Assembly (NCBI GenBank): GCA_041392305.1
Contig: JAWKMJ010000012.1
Coordinates: 1-64,000, forward strand
DNA length: 64,000 bases
DNA from: JAGQYP01 sp041392305
GTDB lineage: Bacteria; Bacteroidota; Bacteroidia; Flavobacteriales_D; Crocinitomicaceae
Direction of reading: 5' to 3'
Position numbers and translations under genes: made by a program. The notes under the pieces are model-generated. The model was given only the letters and a program-made list of their open reading frames with translations, was not told where the DNA came from and searched no databases. Of this stretch, positions 27,996-36,340 are shown piece after piece; position 1 is the first letter of the stretch; the number at the start of each line of letters is the position of its first letter.

Positions 27996-28736
27996 ATGGA
28001 AAAAGAAAATAAACAGGTTGTTAAACCTTACAATAAAGAAAATTCCTCCAAAAAGGAAGAAGTAGCTGAGATGTTCAATAACATTTCTGAGAAATACGAT
28101 TACCTAAATCATTTGTTATCTCTGGGGATCGATAAAATTTGGAGACGAAAGGCGATACGTATTCTGGGAAAATACAACCCTAAGAAAATCCTTGATGTTG
28201 CTACAGGAACGGGTGATTTTGCGATAGCGGCATTGAAGCTAAAGCCAGAATCGGTTATTGGAGTGGACATTTCTAAAGGAATGATTGAAAAAGGAAAACA
28301 GAAACTTTGTCGCCGGTGCATTCAAGATAAAGTAGTTCTCCAAATTGGAGATTCGGAGAATCTGGATTTTAAGGATGATACGTTTGATGGGATTACAGTG
28401 GCTTTTGGAGTTCGGAATTTCGAAAATCTGGAAAAAGGATTAGGCGAAATGAGAAGGGTTTTGAAACCCGGAGGAGTGGCAATTATTCTTGAGTTTTCTA
28501 AGCCTAAGAAGTTTCCGGTCAAACAAACTTTTGGGTTTTACTCAAAATATGTGATCCCTAAAATTGGTAAAAGGGTGTCCAAAGATGAAAGTGCTTACGC
28601 CTATTTACCTGAGTCGGTAGCAGCATTCCCTGAAGGAAAAGAATTTTTGGAGATTCTGAATAAGGTGGGTTACAAGAATACCAGAAGTAAAATGGTTTCC
28701 GGTGGGATCGCGACGATCTATGTCGGAGAAAAATAA
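27996..28736 (+). CDS. ubiE: Demethylmenaquinone methyltransferase
   Basis: UbiE/MenG methylates demethylmenaquinone in the last step of menaquinone synthesis. The 246-residue cytoplasmic enzyme shows the family start MFNNISEKYDYLNHLLSLGID, the SAM motif ILDVATGTGDFAIAAL, GVDISKGMIEKG, VAFGVRNFENLEKGLGEMRRVLKPGG and LEFSKPK, with the closing SGGIATIYVG. The N-terminal 20 residues are a Lys/Glu-rich extension. It sits ten bases after trkH and 26 bases before porT; ubiE next to porT is a familiar arrangement in Flavobacteriia. Confidence 0.96.
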   Translation: MEKENKQVVKPYNKENSSKKEEVAEMFNNISEKYDYLNHLLSLGIDKIWRRKAIRILGKYNPKKILDVATGTGDFAIAALKLKPESVIGVDISKGMIEKGKQKLCRRCIQDKVVLQIGDSENLDFKDDTFDGITVAFGVRNFENLEKGLGEMRRVLKPGGVAIILEFSKPKKFPVKQTFGFYSKYVIPKIGKRVSKDESAYAYLPESVAAFPEGKEFLEILNKVGYKNTRSKMVSGGIATIYVGEK

Positions 28737-28762
28737 TTAAACGATTCAGTCGTTCTCTTTAG

Positions 28763-29476
28763 ATGAAGAAATTCGGGTTGATCATACTCACTTTCTTGTT
28801 TCTGTTGACTTCAAATGTTTACGGGCAAGGTGAAAAACCATTGAACTTGAGAAAGTTCGATAGGAGGTTGTTTCACTTTGGTTTTATGCTTGGAGCAAAT
28901 CATTCAACTTTTGGTTTGGAACGAAAGTTTGCTCCCGGTCTCACTGATAGTGTTGTGAATATGACTACTAAAGGTAATATCGGTTTCAATCTTGGAGTAA
29001 TCACATCGCTTAAACTTTTACCTGTACTGCGGCTCCGTTTCATTCCCTCTCTTTCTTTCCAGGAAAGAGCAGTGAAATACCAATTTATGACCTCTTCCGG
29101 CTATGTCGAAGAGGAAGTGCAATCTTTAAAAGCAACCTCTTTGGATTTCCCTCTCTTGTTAAAATTCAGGACTTTACGTATAACCAATTTTGCCGCCTAT
29201 TTCATTGCGGGAGCGCAATATTCGTATGATCTTTCTTCGAATCAAGATGATGACCAGGTTCCTGGAGACCTGATGCTGAAAACTAAGAAACACGATTGGC
29301 AGGGTCAAGTAGGAATTGGATTCGATTTTTTCCTTCAATACTTTAAATTCGGATTTGAAGTAAAGTACTCCCATAGCTTTAAATCAATCTTGTTTGATGA
29401 TGATACTTATCTCTCACAGCCGATTAACAAACTCTACAATCGGGTTTGGTGGTTTTCCATTACTTTTGAAGGCTAA
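28763..29476 (+). CDS. porT: Type IX secretion system protein PorT
   Basis: PorT is an outer-membrane beta-barrel protein needed for type IX secretion. The 237-residue product has a signal peptide (about 1-20, ending VYGQ) and the PorT pattern: FHFGFMLGANHSTF, NIGFNLGVITSLKL, LRLRFIPSLSFQER, SLDFPLLLKF and the closing YNRVWWFSITFEG with aromatic barrel end. The position just after ubiE supports the call. A short hairpin AACGA-TTCAG-TCGTT lies between the two genes (about 28740-28754). The following FAD oxidoreductase gene overlaps by one base. Its cargo in this window are the two type A sorting-domain proteins. Confidence 0.9.
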   Translation: MKKFGLIILTFLFLLTSNVYGQGEKPLNLRKFDRRLFHFGFMLGANHSTFGLERKFAPGLTDSVVNMTTKGNIGFNLGVITSLKLLPVLRLRFIPSLSFQERAVKYQFMTSSGYVEEEVQSLKATSLDFPLLLKFRTLRITNFAAYFIAGAQYSYDLSSNQDDDQVPGDLMLKTKKHDWQGQVGIGFDFFLQYFKFGFEVKYSHSFKSILFDDDTYLSQPINKLYNRVWWFSITFEG

Positions 29477-31005
29477 TGATTAAGGAAGTTCGTTTAACGG
29501 TAAGTCCCATTCAAAATGCGGATTTAAGTGCGCTGAAGAAGAAAATCAAATCTGATCTTTCGGCCTCTGAACGCGACAAGTTGGATTCGATTGTTTTGGT
29601 AAAACGATCCATTGATGCCAGAGGAAAGCAAATCAAATTTAACCTTGTTTTTCATGTGTATATCGATGAGCAACCGGAGCCATTGATTCCACTTCCATTA
29701 AATCAGGTGAAAGACGCGCCTGCTGTACACATAATTGGTTTTGGTCCCGGCGGAATGTTTGCAGCACTTCAAGCAATCGAAAATGGAATGCGACCTATTG
29801 TTTTTGAAAGAGGAAAGGAAGTTCGAGAACGAAGAAGAGATTTGGTCGATATTATTCGTAATGGAAAGGTTCATAGTGACTCCAATTATTGTTTTGGTGA
29901 GGGTGGAGCTGGAACTTACTCAGACGGGAAATTATATACGCGTTCTAAGAAAAGAGGGGATGTAAAAAAGGTTATGGAATGGTTTGTTCAATTTGGAGCC
30001 GATCCAGAAATTCTCGTTGATGCACATCCACATATTGGAACGAATAAGCTGCCTAAGATCATTGAAAATATCAGATCCTTTATTCTTCAACAAGGTGGAG
30101 AAATTCATTTTGAAAGCAGGGTGACAGACATTCTAAAAAAGGAAGGTAAAATACATGCCATAGTGGTTGATGGTAAAGAAATTAATGTTCAGAATTTGAT
30201 TTTGGCTACTGGTCACTCCGCAAGGGATGTTTTTGAGATATTGCATGCAAATAACATTGCGATTGAAGCTAAGAGTTTTGCTTTAGGTGTACGTATTGAA
30301 CATCAACAGGAACTGATTGATAAGATTCAATATAAAGGACAATTAAGTGGTGAACTGTTGCCTCCGGCCTCCTATAGTTTGGTATCTCAAGTCAAAGGAC
30401 GTGGTGTCTTCTCATTTTGTATGTGCCCGGGTGGAATTATTGCCCCTTGTGCAACTGAAAATGGTGAGGTGGTGACCAATGGTTGGTCGCCCTCTAAGAG
30501 AAATAATAAGTTCTCCAATTCGGGAATTGTTGTGCAGATTTTTCCGGAAGATTTCAAAGGAGAGGATCCTTTTCGGTGCTTGAACTTTCAGAAAGAAATT
30601 GAACAGAAATGTTTTGTCGCTGGGGGAAAAGATCAGAAAGCGCCTGCTCAAAGAATGCTTGATTTTATCAATAAGAAAAAGTCCGATGATTTGCCAGAAT
30701 GTTCTTATTCCAGAGGGGTTGTTGTTGCAGATCTAAATCAAATTTTCCCTGAATTTGTGAGTGCACGTTTGCGTCAAGGATTGCTCGATTTCGGTAAGAA
30801 AAAGAAAGAATATTTAACCAATGATGCCATTTTAGTGGCACCTGAATCAAGAACCTCTTCTCCAATTAAAATACCCAGAGATCGTGAAACCTATATGCAT
30901 CCTGACGTGAAAGGTTTATTTCCCTGTGCAGAAGGGGCAGGCTACGCTGGTGGAATTGTAAGTGCCGCGGTGGACGGGATCAACTGCATTAATGCAATAA
31001 AATAG
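29476..31005 (+). CDS. FAD-dependent oxidoreductase (COG2509-like)
   Basis: The 509-residue flavoprotein belongs to a conserved uncharacterised group of NAD/FAD-dependent dehydrogenases. An N-terminal domain of about 80 residues (RRSIDARxKxI-like, here VKRSIDARGKQIKFNLVF) precedes the FAD-binding loop VHIIGFGPGGMFAALQAIENG, then the characteristic block NYCFGEGGAGTYSDGKLYTR, the second nucleotide loop LATGHSARDVFE, FCMCPGGIIAP, and the closing PEGAGYAGGIVSAAVDGI-type segment (here EGAGYAGGIVSAA). The reaction is not known. It is the last gene of the operon; its 3' end overlaps the convergent ZIP transporter gene by 17 bases. Confidence 0.9.
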   Translation: MIKEVRLTVSPIQNADLSALKKKIKSDLSASERDKLDSIVLVKRSIDARGKQIKFNLVFHVYIDEQPEPLIPLPLNQVKDAPAVHIIGFGPGGMFAALQAIENGMRPIVFERGKEVRERRRDLVDIIRNGKVHSDSNYCFGEGGAGTYSDGKLYTRSKKRGDVKKVMEWFVQFGADPEILVDAHPHIGTNKLPKIIENIRSFILQQGGEIHFESRVTDILKKEGKIHAIVVDGKEINVQNLILATGHSARDVFEILHANNIAIEAKSFALGVRIEHQQELIDKIQYKGQLSGELLPPASYSLVSQVKGRGVFSFCMCPGGIIAPCATENGEVVTNGWSPSKRNNKFSNSGIVVQIFPEDFKGEDPFRCLNFQKEIEQKCFVAGGKDQKAPAQRMLDFINKKKSDDLPECSYSRGVVVADLNQIFPEFVSARLRQGLLDFGKKKKEYLTNDAILVAPESRTSSPIKIPRDRETYMHPDVKGLFPCAEGAGYAGGIVSAAVDGINCINAIK

Positions 31006-31720
31006 CAATTCCAAAGCCTAAAAGAATACTCAAAAACTTATACAAATTAAACTTGTGCCCCTCAGAGGATTCAAATATGATGGTGGTCGAAATATGCAAG
31101 AACATCCCAATGACCATAGCAAAAACGAAATCTAAAATCTGACCTTCAAATAAGGATTCTGTGTGCAAGGTTTTTCCAATAATTAACCCGATTGGAGCCA
31201 TCAAAGAGAAGATAAAAAGATTGACAAGGATACCTTTCAATTTCAGATTCGAACCAAGCATCAATGTAGTGAGAGAGATGGCTACCGGAAGTTTGTGAAT
31301 CATGATTCCTGTAAAAATAGTGAACGAACCAGAATGATCATGAGCATGTTCATGCCCATGGTAGTCTCCAGCCAGCGGAATTCCCTCGATCAAAGCGTGA
31401 ATCGAAAGTCCAATCATCATAACAAGAAACGCAGATGTATTTGCTTTTACATGAGTGTGACCATGCTCGATCCCTTTAGATAAAAATTCCAGAATAACTT
31501 GAAATAAAAAACCAAGGAGAATAAATAGGCCTACTTTCTCCGAATTCTTAATATAAAGTTCGGGAATGAAATGAATGAATGCAATGGAAAGTAGAAAACC
31601 ACCACTAAAACTCAAAAGCAATTTAATAGAATTGGGATGCAATTTCTTTAGAAAATAGGTGAGGAGTCCCGGAGCAATGACTACGAGTATAAGTAACGTT
31701 ATTTGTAAATAGATATTCAC
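30989..31720 (-). CDS. ZIP family divalent metal transporter
   Basis: The 243-residue membrane protein has about eight hydrophobic helices and the ZIP family pattern: an early PGLLTYFL helix, a His-rich loop (HGHEHAHDHSG, about 121-131), and the helix IGLSIHALIEGIPLAGD with the conserved His/Glu that bind metal in the transport path, followed by IMIHKLPVAISL in the next helix. It would carry zinc, iron or another divalent metal into the cytoplasm. Specificity cannot be decided. It is the second gene of a two-gene unit, overlapping the methyltransferase by four bases. Confidence 0.92.
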   Translation of the reverse strand: MNIYLQITLLILVVIAPGLLTYFLKKLHPNSIKLLLSFSGGFLLSIAFIHFIPELYIKNSEKVGLFILLGFLFQVILEFLSKGIEHGHTHVKANTSAFLVMMIGLSIHALIEGIPLAGDYHGHEHAHDHSGSFTIFTGIMIHKLPVAISLTTLMLGSNLKLKGILVNLFIFSLMAPIGLIIGKTLHTESLFEGQILDFVFAMVIGMFLHISTTIIFESSEGHKFNLYKFLSILLGFGIAILLH

Positions 31721-32445
31721 GCTTTCTCAAATATTAAAATCAACCGTTCTGAATGGGATTGAAAGGGCTTTAAGTCGTAACTTCCAAATTCTGTTTTCAA
31801 TTGCAAGCCCGCTTTTTCGGCGAAATCCATAAAATCTGATTTTTCCAACAAACTTACGCTTTCAGCATATTCGTGGCGCTCATCTTCAATTTGAAAATCG
31901 ATAGTTTTAATTACTCTTTTATTACTTATATGTTTCGTTATGTGAAATTCAATACCATCAATAATTTTGGTTTCGAAGGGAATCAATCCCTCACGGATTT
32001 TATGTGCATTTAAAAAATCAACAACAAATAGGCCTCCGGGATTCATCCTTTGAGCCACAGATTGAAATGTTTTGAAATTGTCCTCAGAGTCTTCGAAATA
32101 ACCAAAAGAGGTGAAGAGATTAAGAACCACATCAAAATTTCTAGGCAAAGGATCACGCATGTCCTGAACAAAAAAGTGCAGGCGTTCATTCTCATTATTT
32201 TCAGCGCAACAGATACTTTGTTCAGCAAGGTCACAGCCCCAGACTTTATATCCTAGAGAGTTTAAAAAAATAGAATGCCTTCCCTTTCCGCATGCAAGAT
32301 CCAAGAACTCAGTTTCCTTTGATGGTTGGATATATGAGATCAAATTGCGAATAAAAAACTCCGCCTCCTCTTCGTCCCGATCCTTGTAGAGGATGTGATA
32401 ATAGGAAGTATTGAACCAATCAGAAAACCATTCACTTTGCTTCAT
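31717..32445 (-). CDS. Class I SAM-dependent methyltransferase
   Basis: The 242-residue cytoplasmic protein has the SAM-binding motif FLDLACGKGRHSIFLNSLGY (about 44-63), VWGCDLAEQSI, the acidic turn FVQDMRDPLP and LNLFTSFGYF, followed by NPGGLFVVDFLN. The family is broad and the substrate is unknown. A good minus-strand promoter lies 20 bases before the start. The stop overlaps the start of the ZIP transporter gene by four bases, so they are co-translated. Confidence 0.92.
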   Translation of the reverse strand: MKQSEWFSDWFNTSYYHILYKDRDEEEAEFFIRNLISYIQPSKETEFLDLACGKGRHSIFLNSLGYKVWGCDLAEQSICCAENNENERLHFFVQDMRDPLPRNFDVVLNLFTSFGYFEDSEDNFKTFQSVAQRMNPGGLFVVDFLNAHKIREGLIPFETKIIDGIEFHITKHISNKRVIKTIDFQIEDERHEYAESVSLLEKSDFMDFAEKAGLQLKTEFGSYDLKPFQSHSERLILIFEKA

Positions 32446-32465
32446 TTACAACGCTTTTAGCGCCG

Positions 32466-32496
32466 CAAATATACTTCAAATGAATTTTATATTCAA
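32466..32496 (-). promoter_or_regulatory. Minus-strand promoter of the methyltransferase-ZIP unit
   Basis: Read on the minus strand: TTG (plus CAA 32494-32496), 20-base spacer, TATATTTG (plus 32466-32473), 20 bases before the ATG at 32445. Confidence 0.75.
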
Positions 32497-32500
32497 TTTA

Positions 32501-32530
32501 TTGATAATGTTAGACAAATTATTATATTTG
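32501..32530 (+). promoter_or_regulatory. Promoter of the siaB-siaC-coaE-nnr operon
   Basis: TTG (32501-32503), 19-base spacer, TATATTTG (32523-32530): an exact consensus promoter, 26 bases before the ATG at 32557. It lies back-to-back with the minus-strand promoter at 32466-32496. Confidence 0.8.
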
Positions 32531-32556
32531 TTCGACCAATACTTGCAAATCAATAG

Positions 32557-33102
32557 ATGGCGAATATTTACGACTTATACAAAACGATGGAATCCAACAA
32601 GGTGATGCTTTCTTTTAAAGGAAGAGTTACTTCAGACTTGTTGATGTCGGTTTTGCAAATTATGGAAACCAAGTTGGTTGCCGAGGATGAGTCGCCTAAA
32701 GTTCGCAAGAAGATTTATAATGTGTTGGTAGAATGTCTGCAAAACCTTTACCACCACATAGACAAGGAAAAGGAAATGACGAAAAGTGAAATAGACGAGC
32801 AATCGGCTATTTTTATGATTGCCAAGGACGGGAATCAATACAGCATCATGACTGGAAATTATATGGACAGTTCGGATGTGACAAAATTAGAAGATAAGCT
32901 GAAGTTGATCAATAGTATGGATAAAGATGAGCTGAAGCAATATTATAAGACGGTTTTGGCAGATGGTCAAAGATCAGATAAAGGAACCGCCGGATTAGGA
33001 ATGATTGATATCGCCAGAAAGTCAGGACAAAAACTGGAGTATCATTTTTTACCGATCGACACTGTTAGTACTTTTTTTAGTTTAAATGTTAAAATTGCCT
33101 AG
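32557..33102 (+). CDS. SiaB-like protein kinase
   Basis: The 181-residue cytoplasmic protein resembles SiaB (DUF6272), a GHKL-fold kinase that phosphorylates the partner SiaC. An N-box-like segment KKIYNVLVECLQNLYHH (Glu and Asn in place) and a G2-like GTAGLGMIDIARKSG are visible; the middle contains IMTGNYMDSSDV. There is no sensor domain. The gene directly precedes a SiaC-like gene (12 bases), which makes the assignment strong. In Pseudomonas, SiaA dephosphorylates and SiaB phosphorylates SiaC to control a diguanylate cyclase; no such cyclase gene is visible here. Confidence 0.85.
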   Translation: MANIYDLYKTMESNKVMLSFKGRVTSDLLMSVLQIMETKLVAEDESPKVRKKIYNVLVECLQNLYHHIDKEKEMTKSEIDEQSAIFMIAKDGNQYSIMTGNYMDSSDVTKLEDKLKLINSMDKDELKQYYKTVLADGQRSDKGTAGLGMIDIARKSGQKLEYHFLPIDTVSTFFSLNVKIA

Positions 33103-33114
33103 AAACATATAACT

Positions 33115-33498
33115 ATGGATAATTTCGTTTTAGAAGGATCAGCAAAGACACCATCTGTAGATTTCAACGCAGAGAAAGGTGTGTTAGAATTAAGAGGAAG
33201 ATCAATTCCTGAAAATTCTATTGAATTTTACAAACCATTGAACGAGTGGATTGAAAGCTATGGGAAGTCACCTCAACCAGAAACTACGGTTGACGTGAGA
33301 CTAGAGTATTTCAATACTTCTTCTTCTAAGTGTATCCTTGACCTTTTCAAGCAATTGGAAAACTTGAATGGTTCAGGTACCAACATCAAAGTTAACTGGT
33401 ACTTTGAGGAGGATGATGAGGATATGGAAGAAGCTGGTGAGGATTACCAAGCGATCATCAACCTTCCGTTCAACATGATCGAAGTAGAGGAAATTTAG
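33115..33498 (+). CDS. SiaC-like regulatory phosphoprotein (DUF1987)
   Basis: The 127-residue acidic cytoplasmic protein matches the DUF1987/SiaC family: an N-terminal beta region (PSVDFNAEKGVLELRGRSIPEN), a helix FYKPLNEWIESY, and LEYFNTSSSKCILDLFKQLE, where the Thr/Ser run before the helix corresponds to the phosphorylated site of SiaC. The C-terminus is very acidic (EEDDEDMEEAGEDY) and ends in a helix. It is encoded directly after its likely kinase. In its dephosphorylated or phosphorylated state it should bind an output protein; which one is unknown here. Confidence 0.88.
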   Translation: MDNFVLEGSAKTPSVDFNAEKGVLELRGRSIPENSIEFYKPLNEWIESYGKSPQPETTVDVRLEYFNTSSSKCILDLFKQLENLNGSGTNIKVNWYFEEDDEDMEEAGEDYQAIINLPFNMIEVEEI

Positions 33499-33518
33499 AA
33501 TCAAAGTCCGCTCTAGAA

Positions 33519-34103
33519 TTGATTGTTGGAATAACGGGTGGGATCGGTTCCGGTAAATCCGTTGTGGGCGACATTTTGAATGTGCTCAGTTACCCCGTAT
33601 TCAATTCTGATGTAGAGGCCAAAAATATTCTTCAGTCTGATGCTGAAGTAAAAGAGAGTGTCATCGCCAAATTCGGCGATGATTCTTTTTTAGGTGACCT
33701 ACCAAATCGACCCTATATCGCAGAAAAGGTATTCACCAATAAAGAAAATCTTGAGTTTTTAAACGGACTCATTCACCCTGCCGTCCAAAGAAAATTTGAA
33801 TCCTGGATCAAGGAACATTCTGAGTCAAAAATACTCTTTAAAGAAGCCGCCATCCTTATAGAATCTGGAGCCTACAAGAAAGTAGATAAATTGATTTTGG
33901 TTACTGCAGATGAAGAAATTCGCATCCAACGAGTGATGAAAAGGGATGGTGTTTCCAAAGAGAAAGTACTGGAGCGCATGAAAAATCAATTGCCTGATGT
34001 CGACAAAATGAAATTGGCGGATTATGTCATTCACAATGATGGTTCTGAATCAGTGATCAAACAAGTCATTCATATTTTAAAGGAACTCAATGAAAATCTT
34101 TAA
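33519..34103 (+). CDS. coaE: Dephospho-CoA kinase
   Basis: CoaE phosphorylates dephospho-CoA at the 3' hydroxyl, the last step of coenzyme A synthesis. The 194-residue sequence starts with the P-loop VGITGGIGSGKSVVGDIL and continues with YPVFNSDVEAK, LIHPAVQRKFE, LFKEAAILIESG and VTADEEIRIQRVMKRDG, all family blocks. The start is a TTG at 33519; no ATG lies close by in frame and the family normally begins one or two residues before the P-loop, so TTG is accepted. It is 20 bases after siaC-like and overlaps nnr by 14 bases, so it belongs to the operon. Confidence 0.95.
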   Translation: MIVGITGGIGSGKSVVGDILNVLSYPVFNSDVEAKNILQSDAEVKESVIAKFGDDSFLGDLPNRPYIAEKVFTNKENLEFLNGLIHPAVQRKFESWIKEHSESKILFKEAAILIESGAYKKVDKLILVTADEEIRIQRVMKRDGVSKEKVLERMKNQLPDVDKMKLADYVIHNDGSESVIKQVIHILKELNENL

Positions 34104-35580
34104 TGTCAAACAAATCAGAGACTGGGATCTTTATACGATCCAAAATGAACCCATTGCATCCATAGATTTGATGGAGCGTGCGGCTTCTAATTTGTTTGAC
34201 CGAATGACGGATAGATTTGTTTTTAATTCTTACGCCATCATTTGTGGTCCAGGGAATAATGGGGGAGACGGACTTGTACTCGCGCGTTTGTTACTCGATA
34301 AAGACCAGGAGGTTCATGTTTTTATACCTCGTTTTACAGATAATTATTCGGAAGATTTTCAGAAAAATAGCAAGCGTTTGCCCAAAGAGGTCATTCATTA
34401 TTTTGATGAAAAATCAATTCCAGATTTCTCATCATTTGATTGTGTAATCGACGCCCTTTTTGGTTCCGGATTGACTCGACCTTTATCTGGATTTTTAGGG
34501 AATTTGGTATCGAAGCTAAATGAGTTGGATGCTTATAGAATTTCAGTAGATATCCCATCGGGACTTTATGCTGACTGGAATTTAACGCCCATTCCGGAGC
34601 TTTTTTTTCATGCGGATATTACCTATACCTTTCAAGTAAAAAAGTCTTCTTTTTTCAATGAGGATATTCGAAAAGAAATTGGGGCCATTGAGGTAATTGA
34701 CATCGGATTGAGTGAGGAATATGCTGAGTCAGAGGCTACAGACCTCTATGAAATTGAAGAAACCTCCATTGAATTGCATGAATCATCAAGGTTTACTCAT
34801 AAGTTTGAGCAAGGATTTGCTTTAATAGTAGGTGGATCAAGAGGAAAATATGGAGCTCCCATTTTGTCTGCTCGAGCCGCCCTTAAAACTGGAGCTGGAT
34901 TAGTATCCGTAGCTATTCCAGAGGAAGGGAGAAACTTTGTGCACACTTCTTCGAATGAGCTGATGGTTGTAGACGCAAAAGGAATGGACTATTTGGAGTC
35001 TGTAGCTCTTCCTGAGAAATTAGATGCGATTGGAATTGGACCTGGGTTAGGGAAGTCTAAGTCAAGTATTGCCCTCTTGCGAACTATTTTCAAATCGGAA
35101 TTGCCTTTGGTTATAGATGCGGATGCATTAAATCTACTTGCGGAAAACTCAGAGTTAATGAAATTACTTCCGGAAGATGCCATATTGACTCCCCATCCAG
35201 GTGAGTTTGAAAGGCTCTTTGGGAAACAAAAATCACATCAAGAAAGAGTAGAAGTTTTAAAACAAGCTGCTAAGGATTATCGAATCGTCATTGTACTCAA
35301 AGGTGCAATTTCTGTGGTGGCAAGTCCGGATGGTGAACTGTATTTTCTGGATGAGGTTGGAAATAAAGGAATGGCTACAGCTGGAAGTGGAGATGTGCTC
35401 ACAGGAATCATTACTTCTTTATTAGCTCAAGGATATTCATCGGTTGAAGCTGCAGCTTATGGAGTATATGTTCATGGTTTATCGGGTGACCTATGTTTGG
35501 AAGATATGGATTACCGTTCTATTACCGCTTCAGATCTTATTTGCCAAATAGGGAAGGCATTAAAAAACCTGGCAGAATAA
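34090..35580 (+). CDS. nnr: Bifunctional NAD(P)H-hydrate repair enzyme
   Basis: Nnr repairs hydrated NAD(P)H: its N-terminal domain is the epimerase and its C-terminal domain the ADP/ATP-dependent dehydratase. In the 496-residue product, the epimerase part (about 1-210) shows CGPGNNGGDGLVLARLL, VIDALFGSGLTRPLSG and VDIPSGLYAD. The dehydratase part (about 235-496) shows GGSRGKYGAPILSARAALKTGAGLV, IGPGLGKS, VIDADALNLLA, LTPHPGEFERLF, and GNKGMATAGSGDVLTGII. The start overlaps coaE by 14 bases. The last codons double as the 5' arm of a terminator for the convergent peroxiredoxin gene. Confidence 0.97.
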   Translation: MKIFNVKQIRDWDLYTIQNEPIASIDLMERAASNLFDRMTDRFVFNSYAIICGPGNNGGDGLVLARLLLDKDQEVHVFIPRFTDNYSEDFQKNSKRLPKEVIHYFDEKSIPDFSSFDCVIDALFGSGLTRPLSGFLGNLVSKLNELDAYRISVDIPSGLYADWNLTPIPELFFHADITYTFQVKKSSFFNEDIRKEIGAIEVIDIGLSEEYAESEATDLYEIEETSIELHESSRFTHKFEQGFALIVGGSRGKYGAPILSARAALKTGAGLVSVAIPEEGRNFVHTSSNELMVVDAKGMDYLESVALPEKLDAIGIGPGLGKSKSSIALLRTIFKSELPLVIDADALNLLAENSELMKLLPEDAILTPHPGEFERLFGKQKSHQERVEVLKQAAKDYRIVIVLKGAISVVASPDGELYFLDEVGNKGMATAGSGDVLTGIITSLLAQGYSSVEAAAYGVYVHGLSGDLCLEDMDYRSITASDLICQIGKALKNLAE

Positions 35581-35592
35581 TCTACCAGGTTT
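35562..35592 (-). terminator. Terminator of the peroxiredoxin gene, inside the nnr 3' end
   Basis: Read on the minus strand: AAACCTGG, 12-base loop, CCAGGTTT, then further T (plus-strand A run from 35562). The stem lies across the last codons and the stop of nnr; on the plus strand no T run follows. Confidence 0.75.
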
Positions 35593-35611
35593 CCTAAAAT
35601 TAAAATGATTC

Positions 35612-36244
35612 TTAGTTGTTAGCAAGATATTCTGCTACTCCTTCGTGTGTTGCTGTCATTCCAGCAGCTCCTTTAGTCCAGTTCGCAGGGCAAACTTCTC
35701 CGTTTTCTTCAAAAAATTGCAATGCGTCAACCATTCTCAATGCTTCCTCAACGTTTCTTCCTAATGGGAAGTTGTTGATTGTAGCGTGGTGAACAGTTCC
35801 TTGCTTGTCAATTAAGAACAATCCTCTATAAGCAATCATTGGTCCTGTTGCTACTAATGCGCCTTCTTCGTCATAAGCATATTCTCCTGCTAATACACCG
35901 AATGCATCCGAGATAGTCTTGTCCTCATCTGCTACCAGCGGATAAGTGATTCCTTTGATACCACCTGCGTTTTTATCTAATTGTAACCATCCCCAGTGTG
36001 TTTCAGCTGTATCTGTCGAACATCCTACAACTTTCACTCCTCTTGATTCAAACTCTCCCATAGCTGCTTGGAATGCGTGAAGTTCTGAAGGGCAAACGAA
36101 GGTAAAATCTTTTGGGTAAAAGAAGAATACTACATGGTTTTTTCCAATGTATTGATCTAATGAAAAATCTGCTTCTAATTTCCCTCCGTCAACGATTGCC
36201 GGAGCTTTGAATGATGGTGCTTTTTTTCCTACTAAAGTTCCCAT
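35612..36244 (-). CDS. Typical 2-Cys peroxiredoxin
   Basis: The 210-residue cytoplasmic enzyme reduces hydrogen peroxide and organic hydroperoxides. It is of the AhpC/Prx1 type: peroxidatic Cys in FTFVCPSEL (about residue 50), VVGCSTDTAETHWGW, and the resolving Cys in GEVCPANW (about 170). The GG-containing loop and C-terminal extension typical of peroxide-sensitive forms are present (GAAGMTATHEGVAEYL). No ahpF lies next to it. It is transcribed from its own promoter and sits beside dps and oxyR, so OxyR control is likely. Confidence 0.95.
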   Translation of the reverse strand: MGTLVGKKAPSFKAPAIVDGGKLEADFSLDQYIGKNHVVFFFYPKDFTFVCPSELHAFQAAMGEFESRGVKVVGCSTDTAETHWGWLQLDKNAGGIKGITYPLVADEDKTISDAFGVLAGEYAYDEEGALVATGPMIAYRGLFLIDKQGTVHHATINNFPLGRNVEEALRMVDALQFFEENGEVCPANWTKGAAGMTATHEGVAEYLANN

Positions 36245-36288
36245 TTTTCTATTTGTTTATTGTTTATATAATCTACTTTAATTAAATA

Positions 36289-36316
36289 CAAATCTAATAT
36301 TATTGTTCGCTTTCAA
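36289..36316 (-). promoter_or_regulatory. Minus-strand promoter of the peroxiredoxin gene
   Basis: Read on the minus strand: TTG (plus CAA 36314-36316), 17-base spacer, TAGATTTG (plus 36289-36296), 44 bases before the ATG at 36244. A second CAA at 36320-36322 would give a 23-base spacer. Confidence 0.7.
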
Positions 36317-36340
36317 GCTCAATTTAAGGTCAATTCAGGA

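Noticed and set aside
32557..33498. Anti-sigma factor / anti-anti-sigma pair (RsbW/RsbV)
   Set aside because: The second protein lacks the STAS fold pattern and matches DUF1987; the first matches SiaB better than RsbW, and no sigma factor gene is near.
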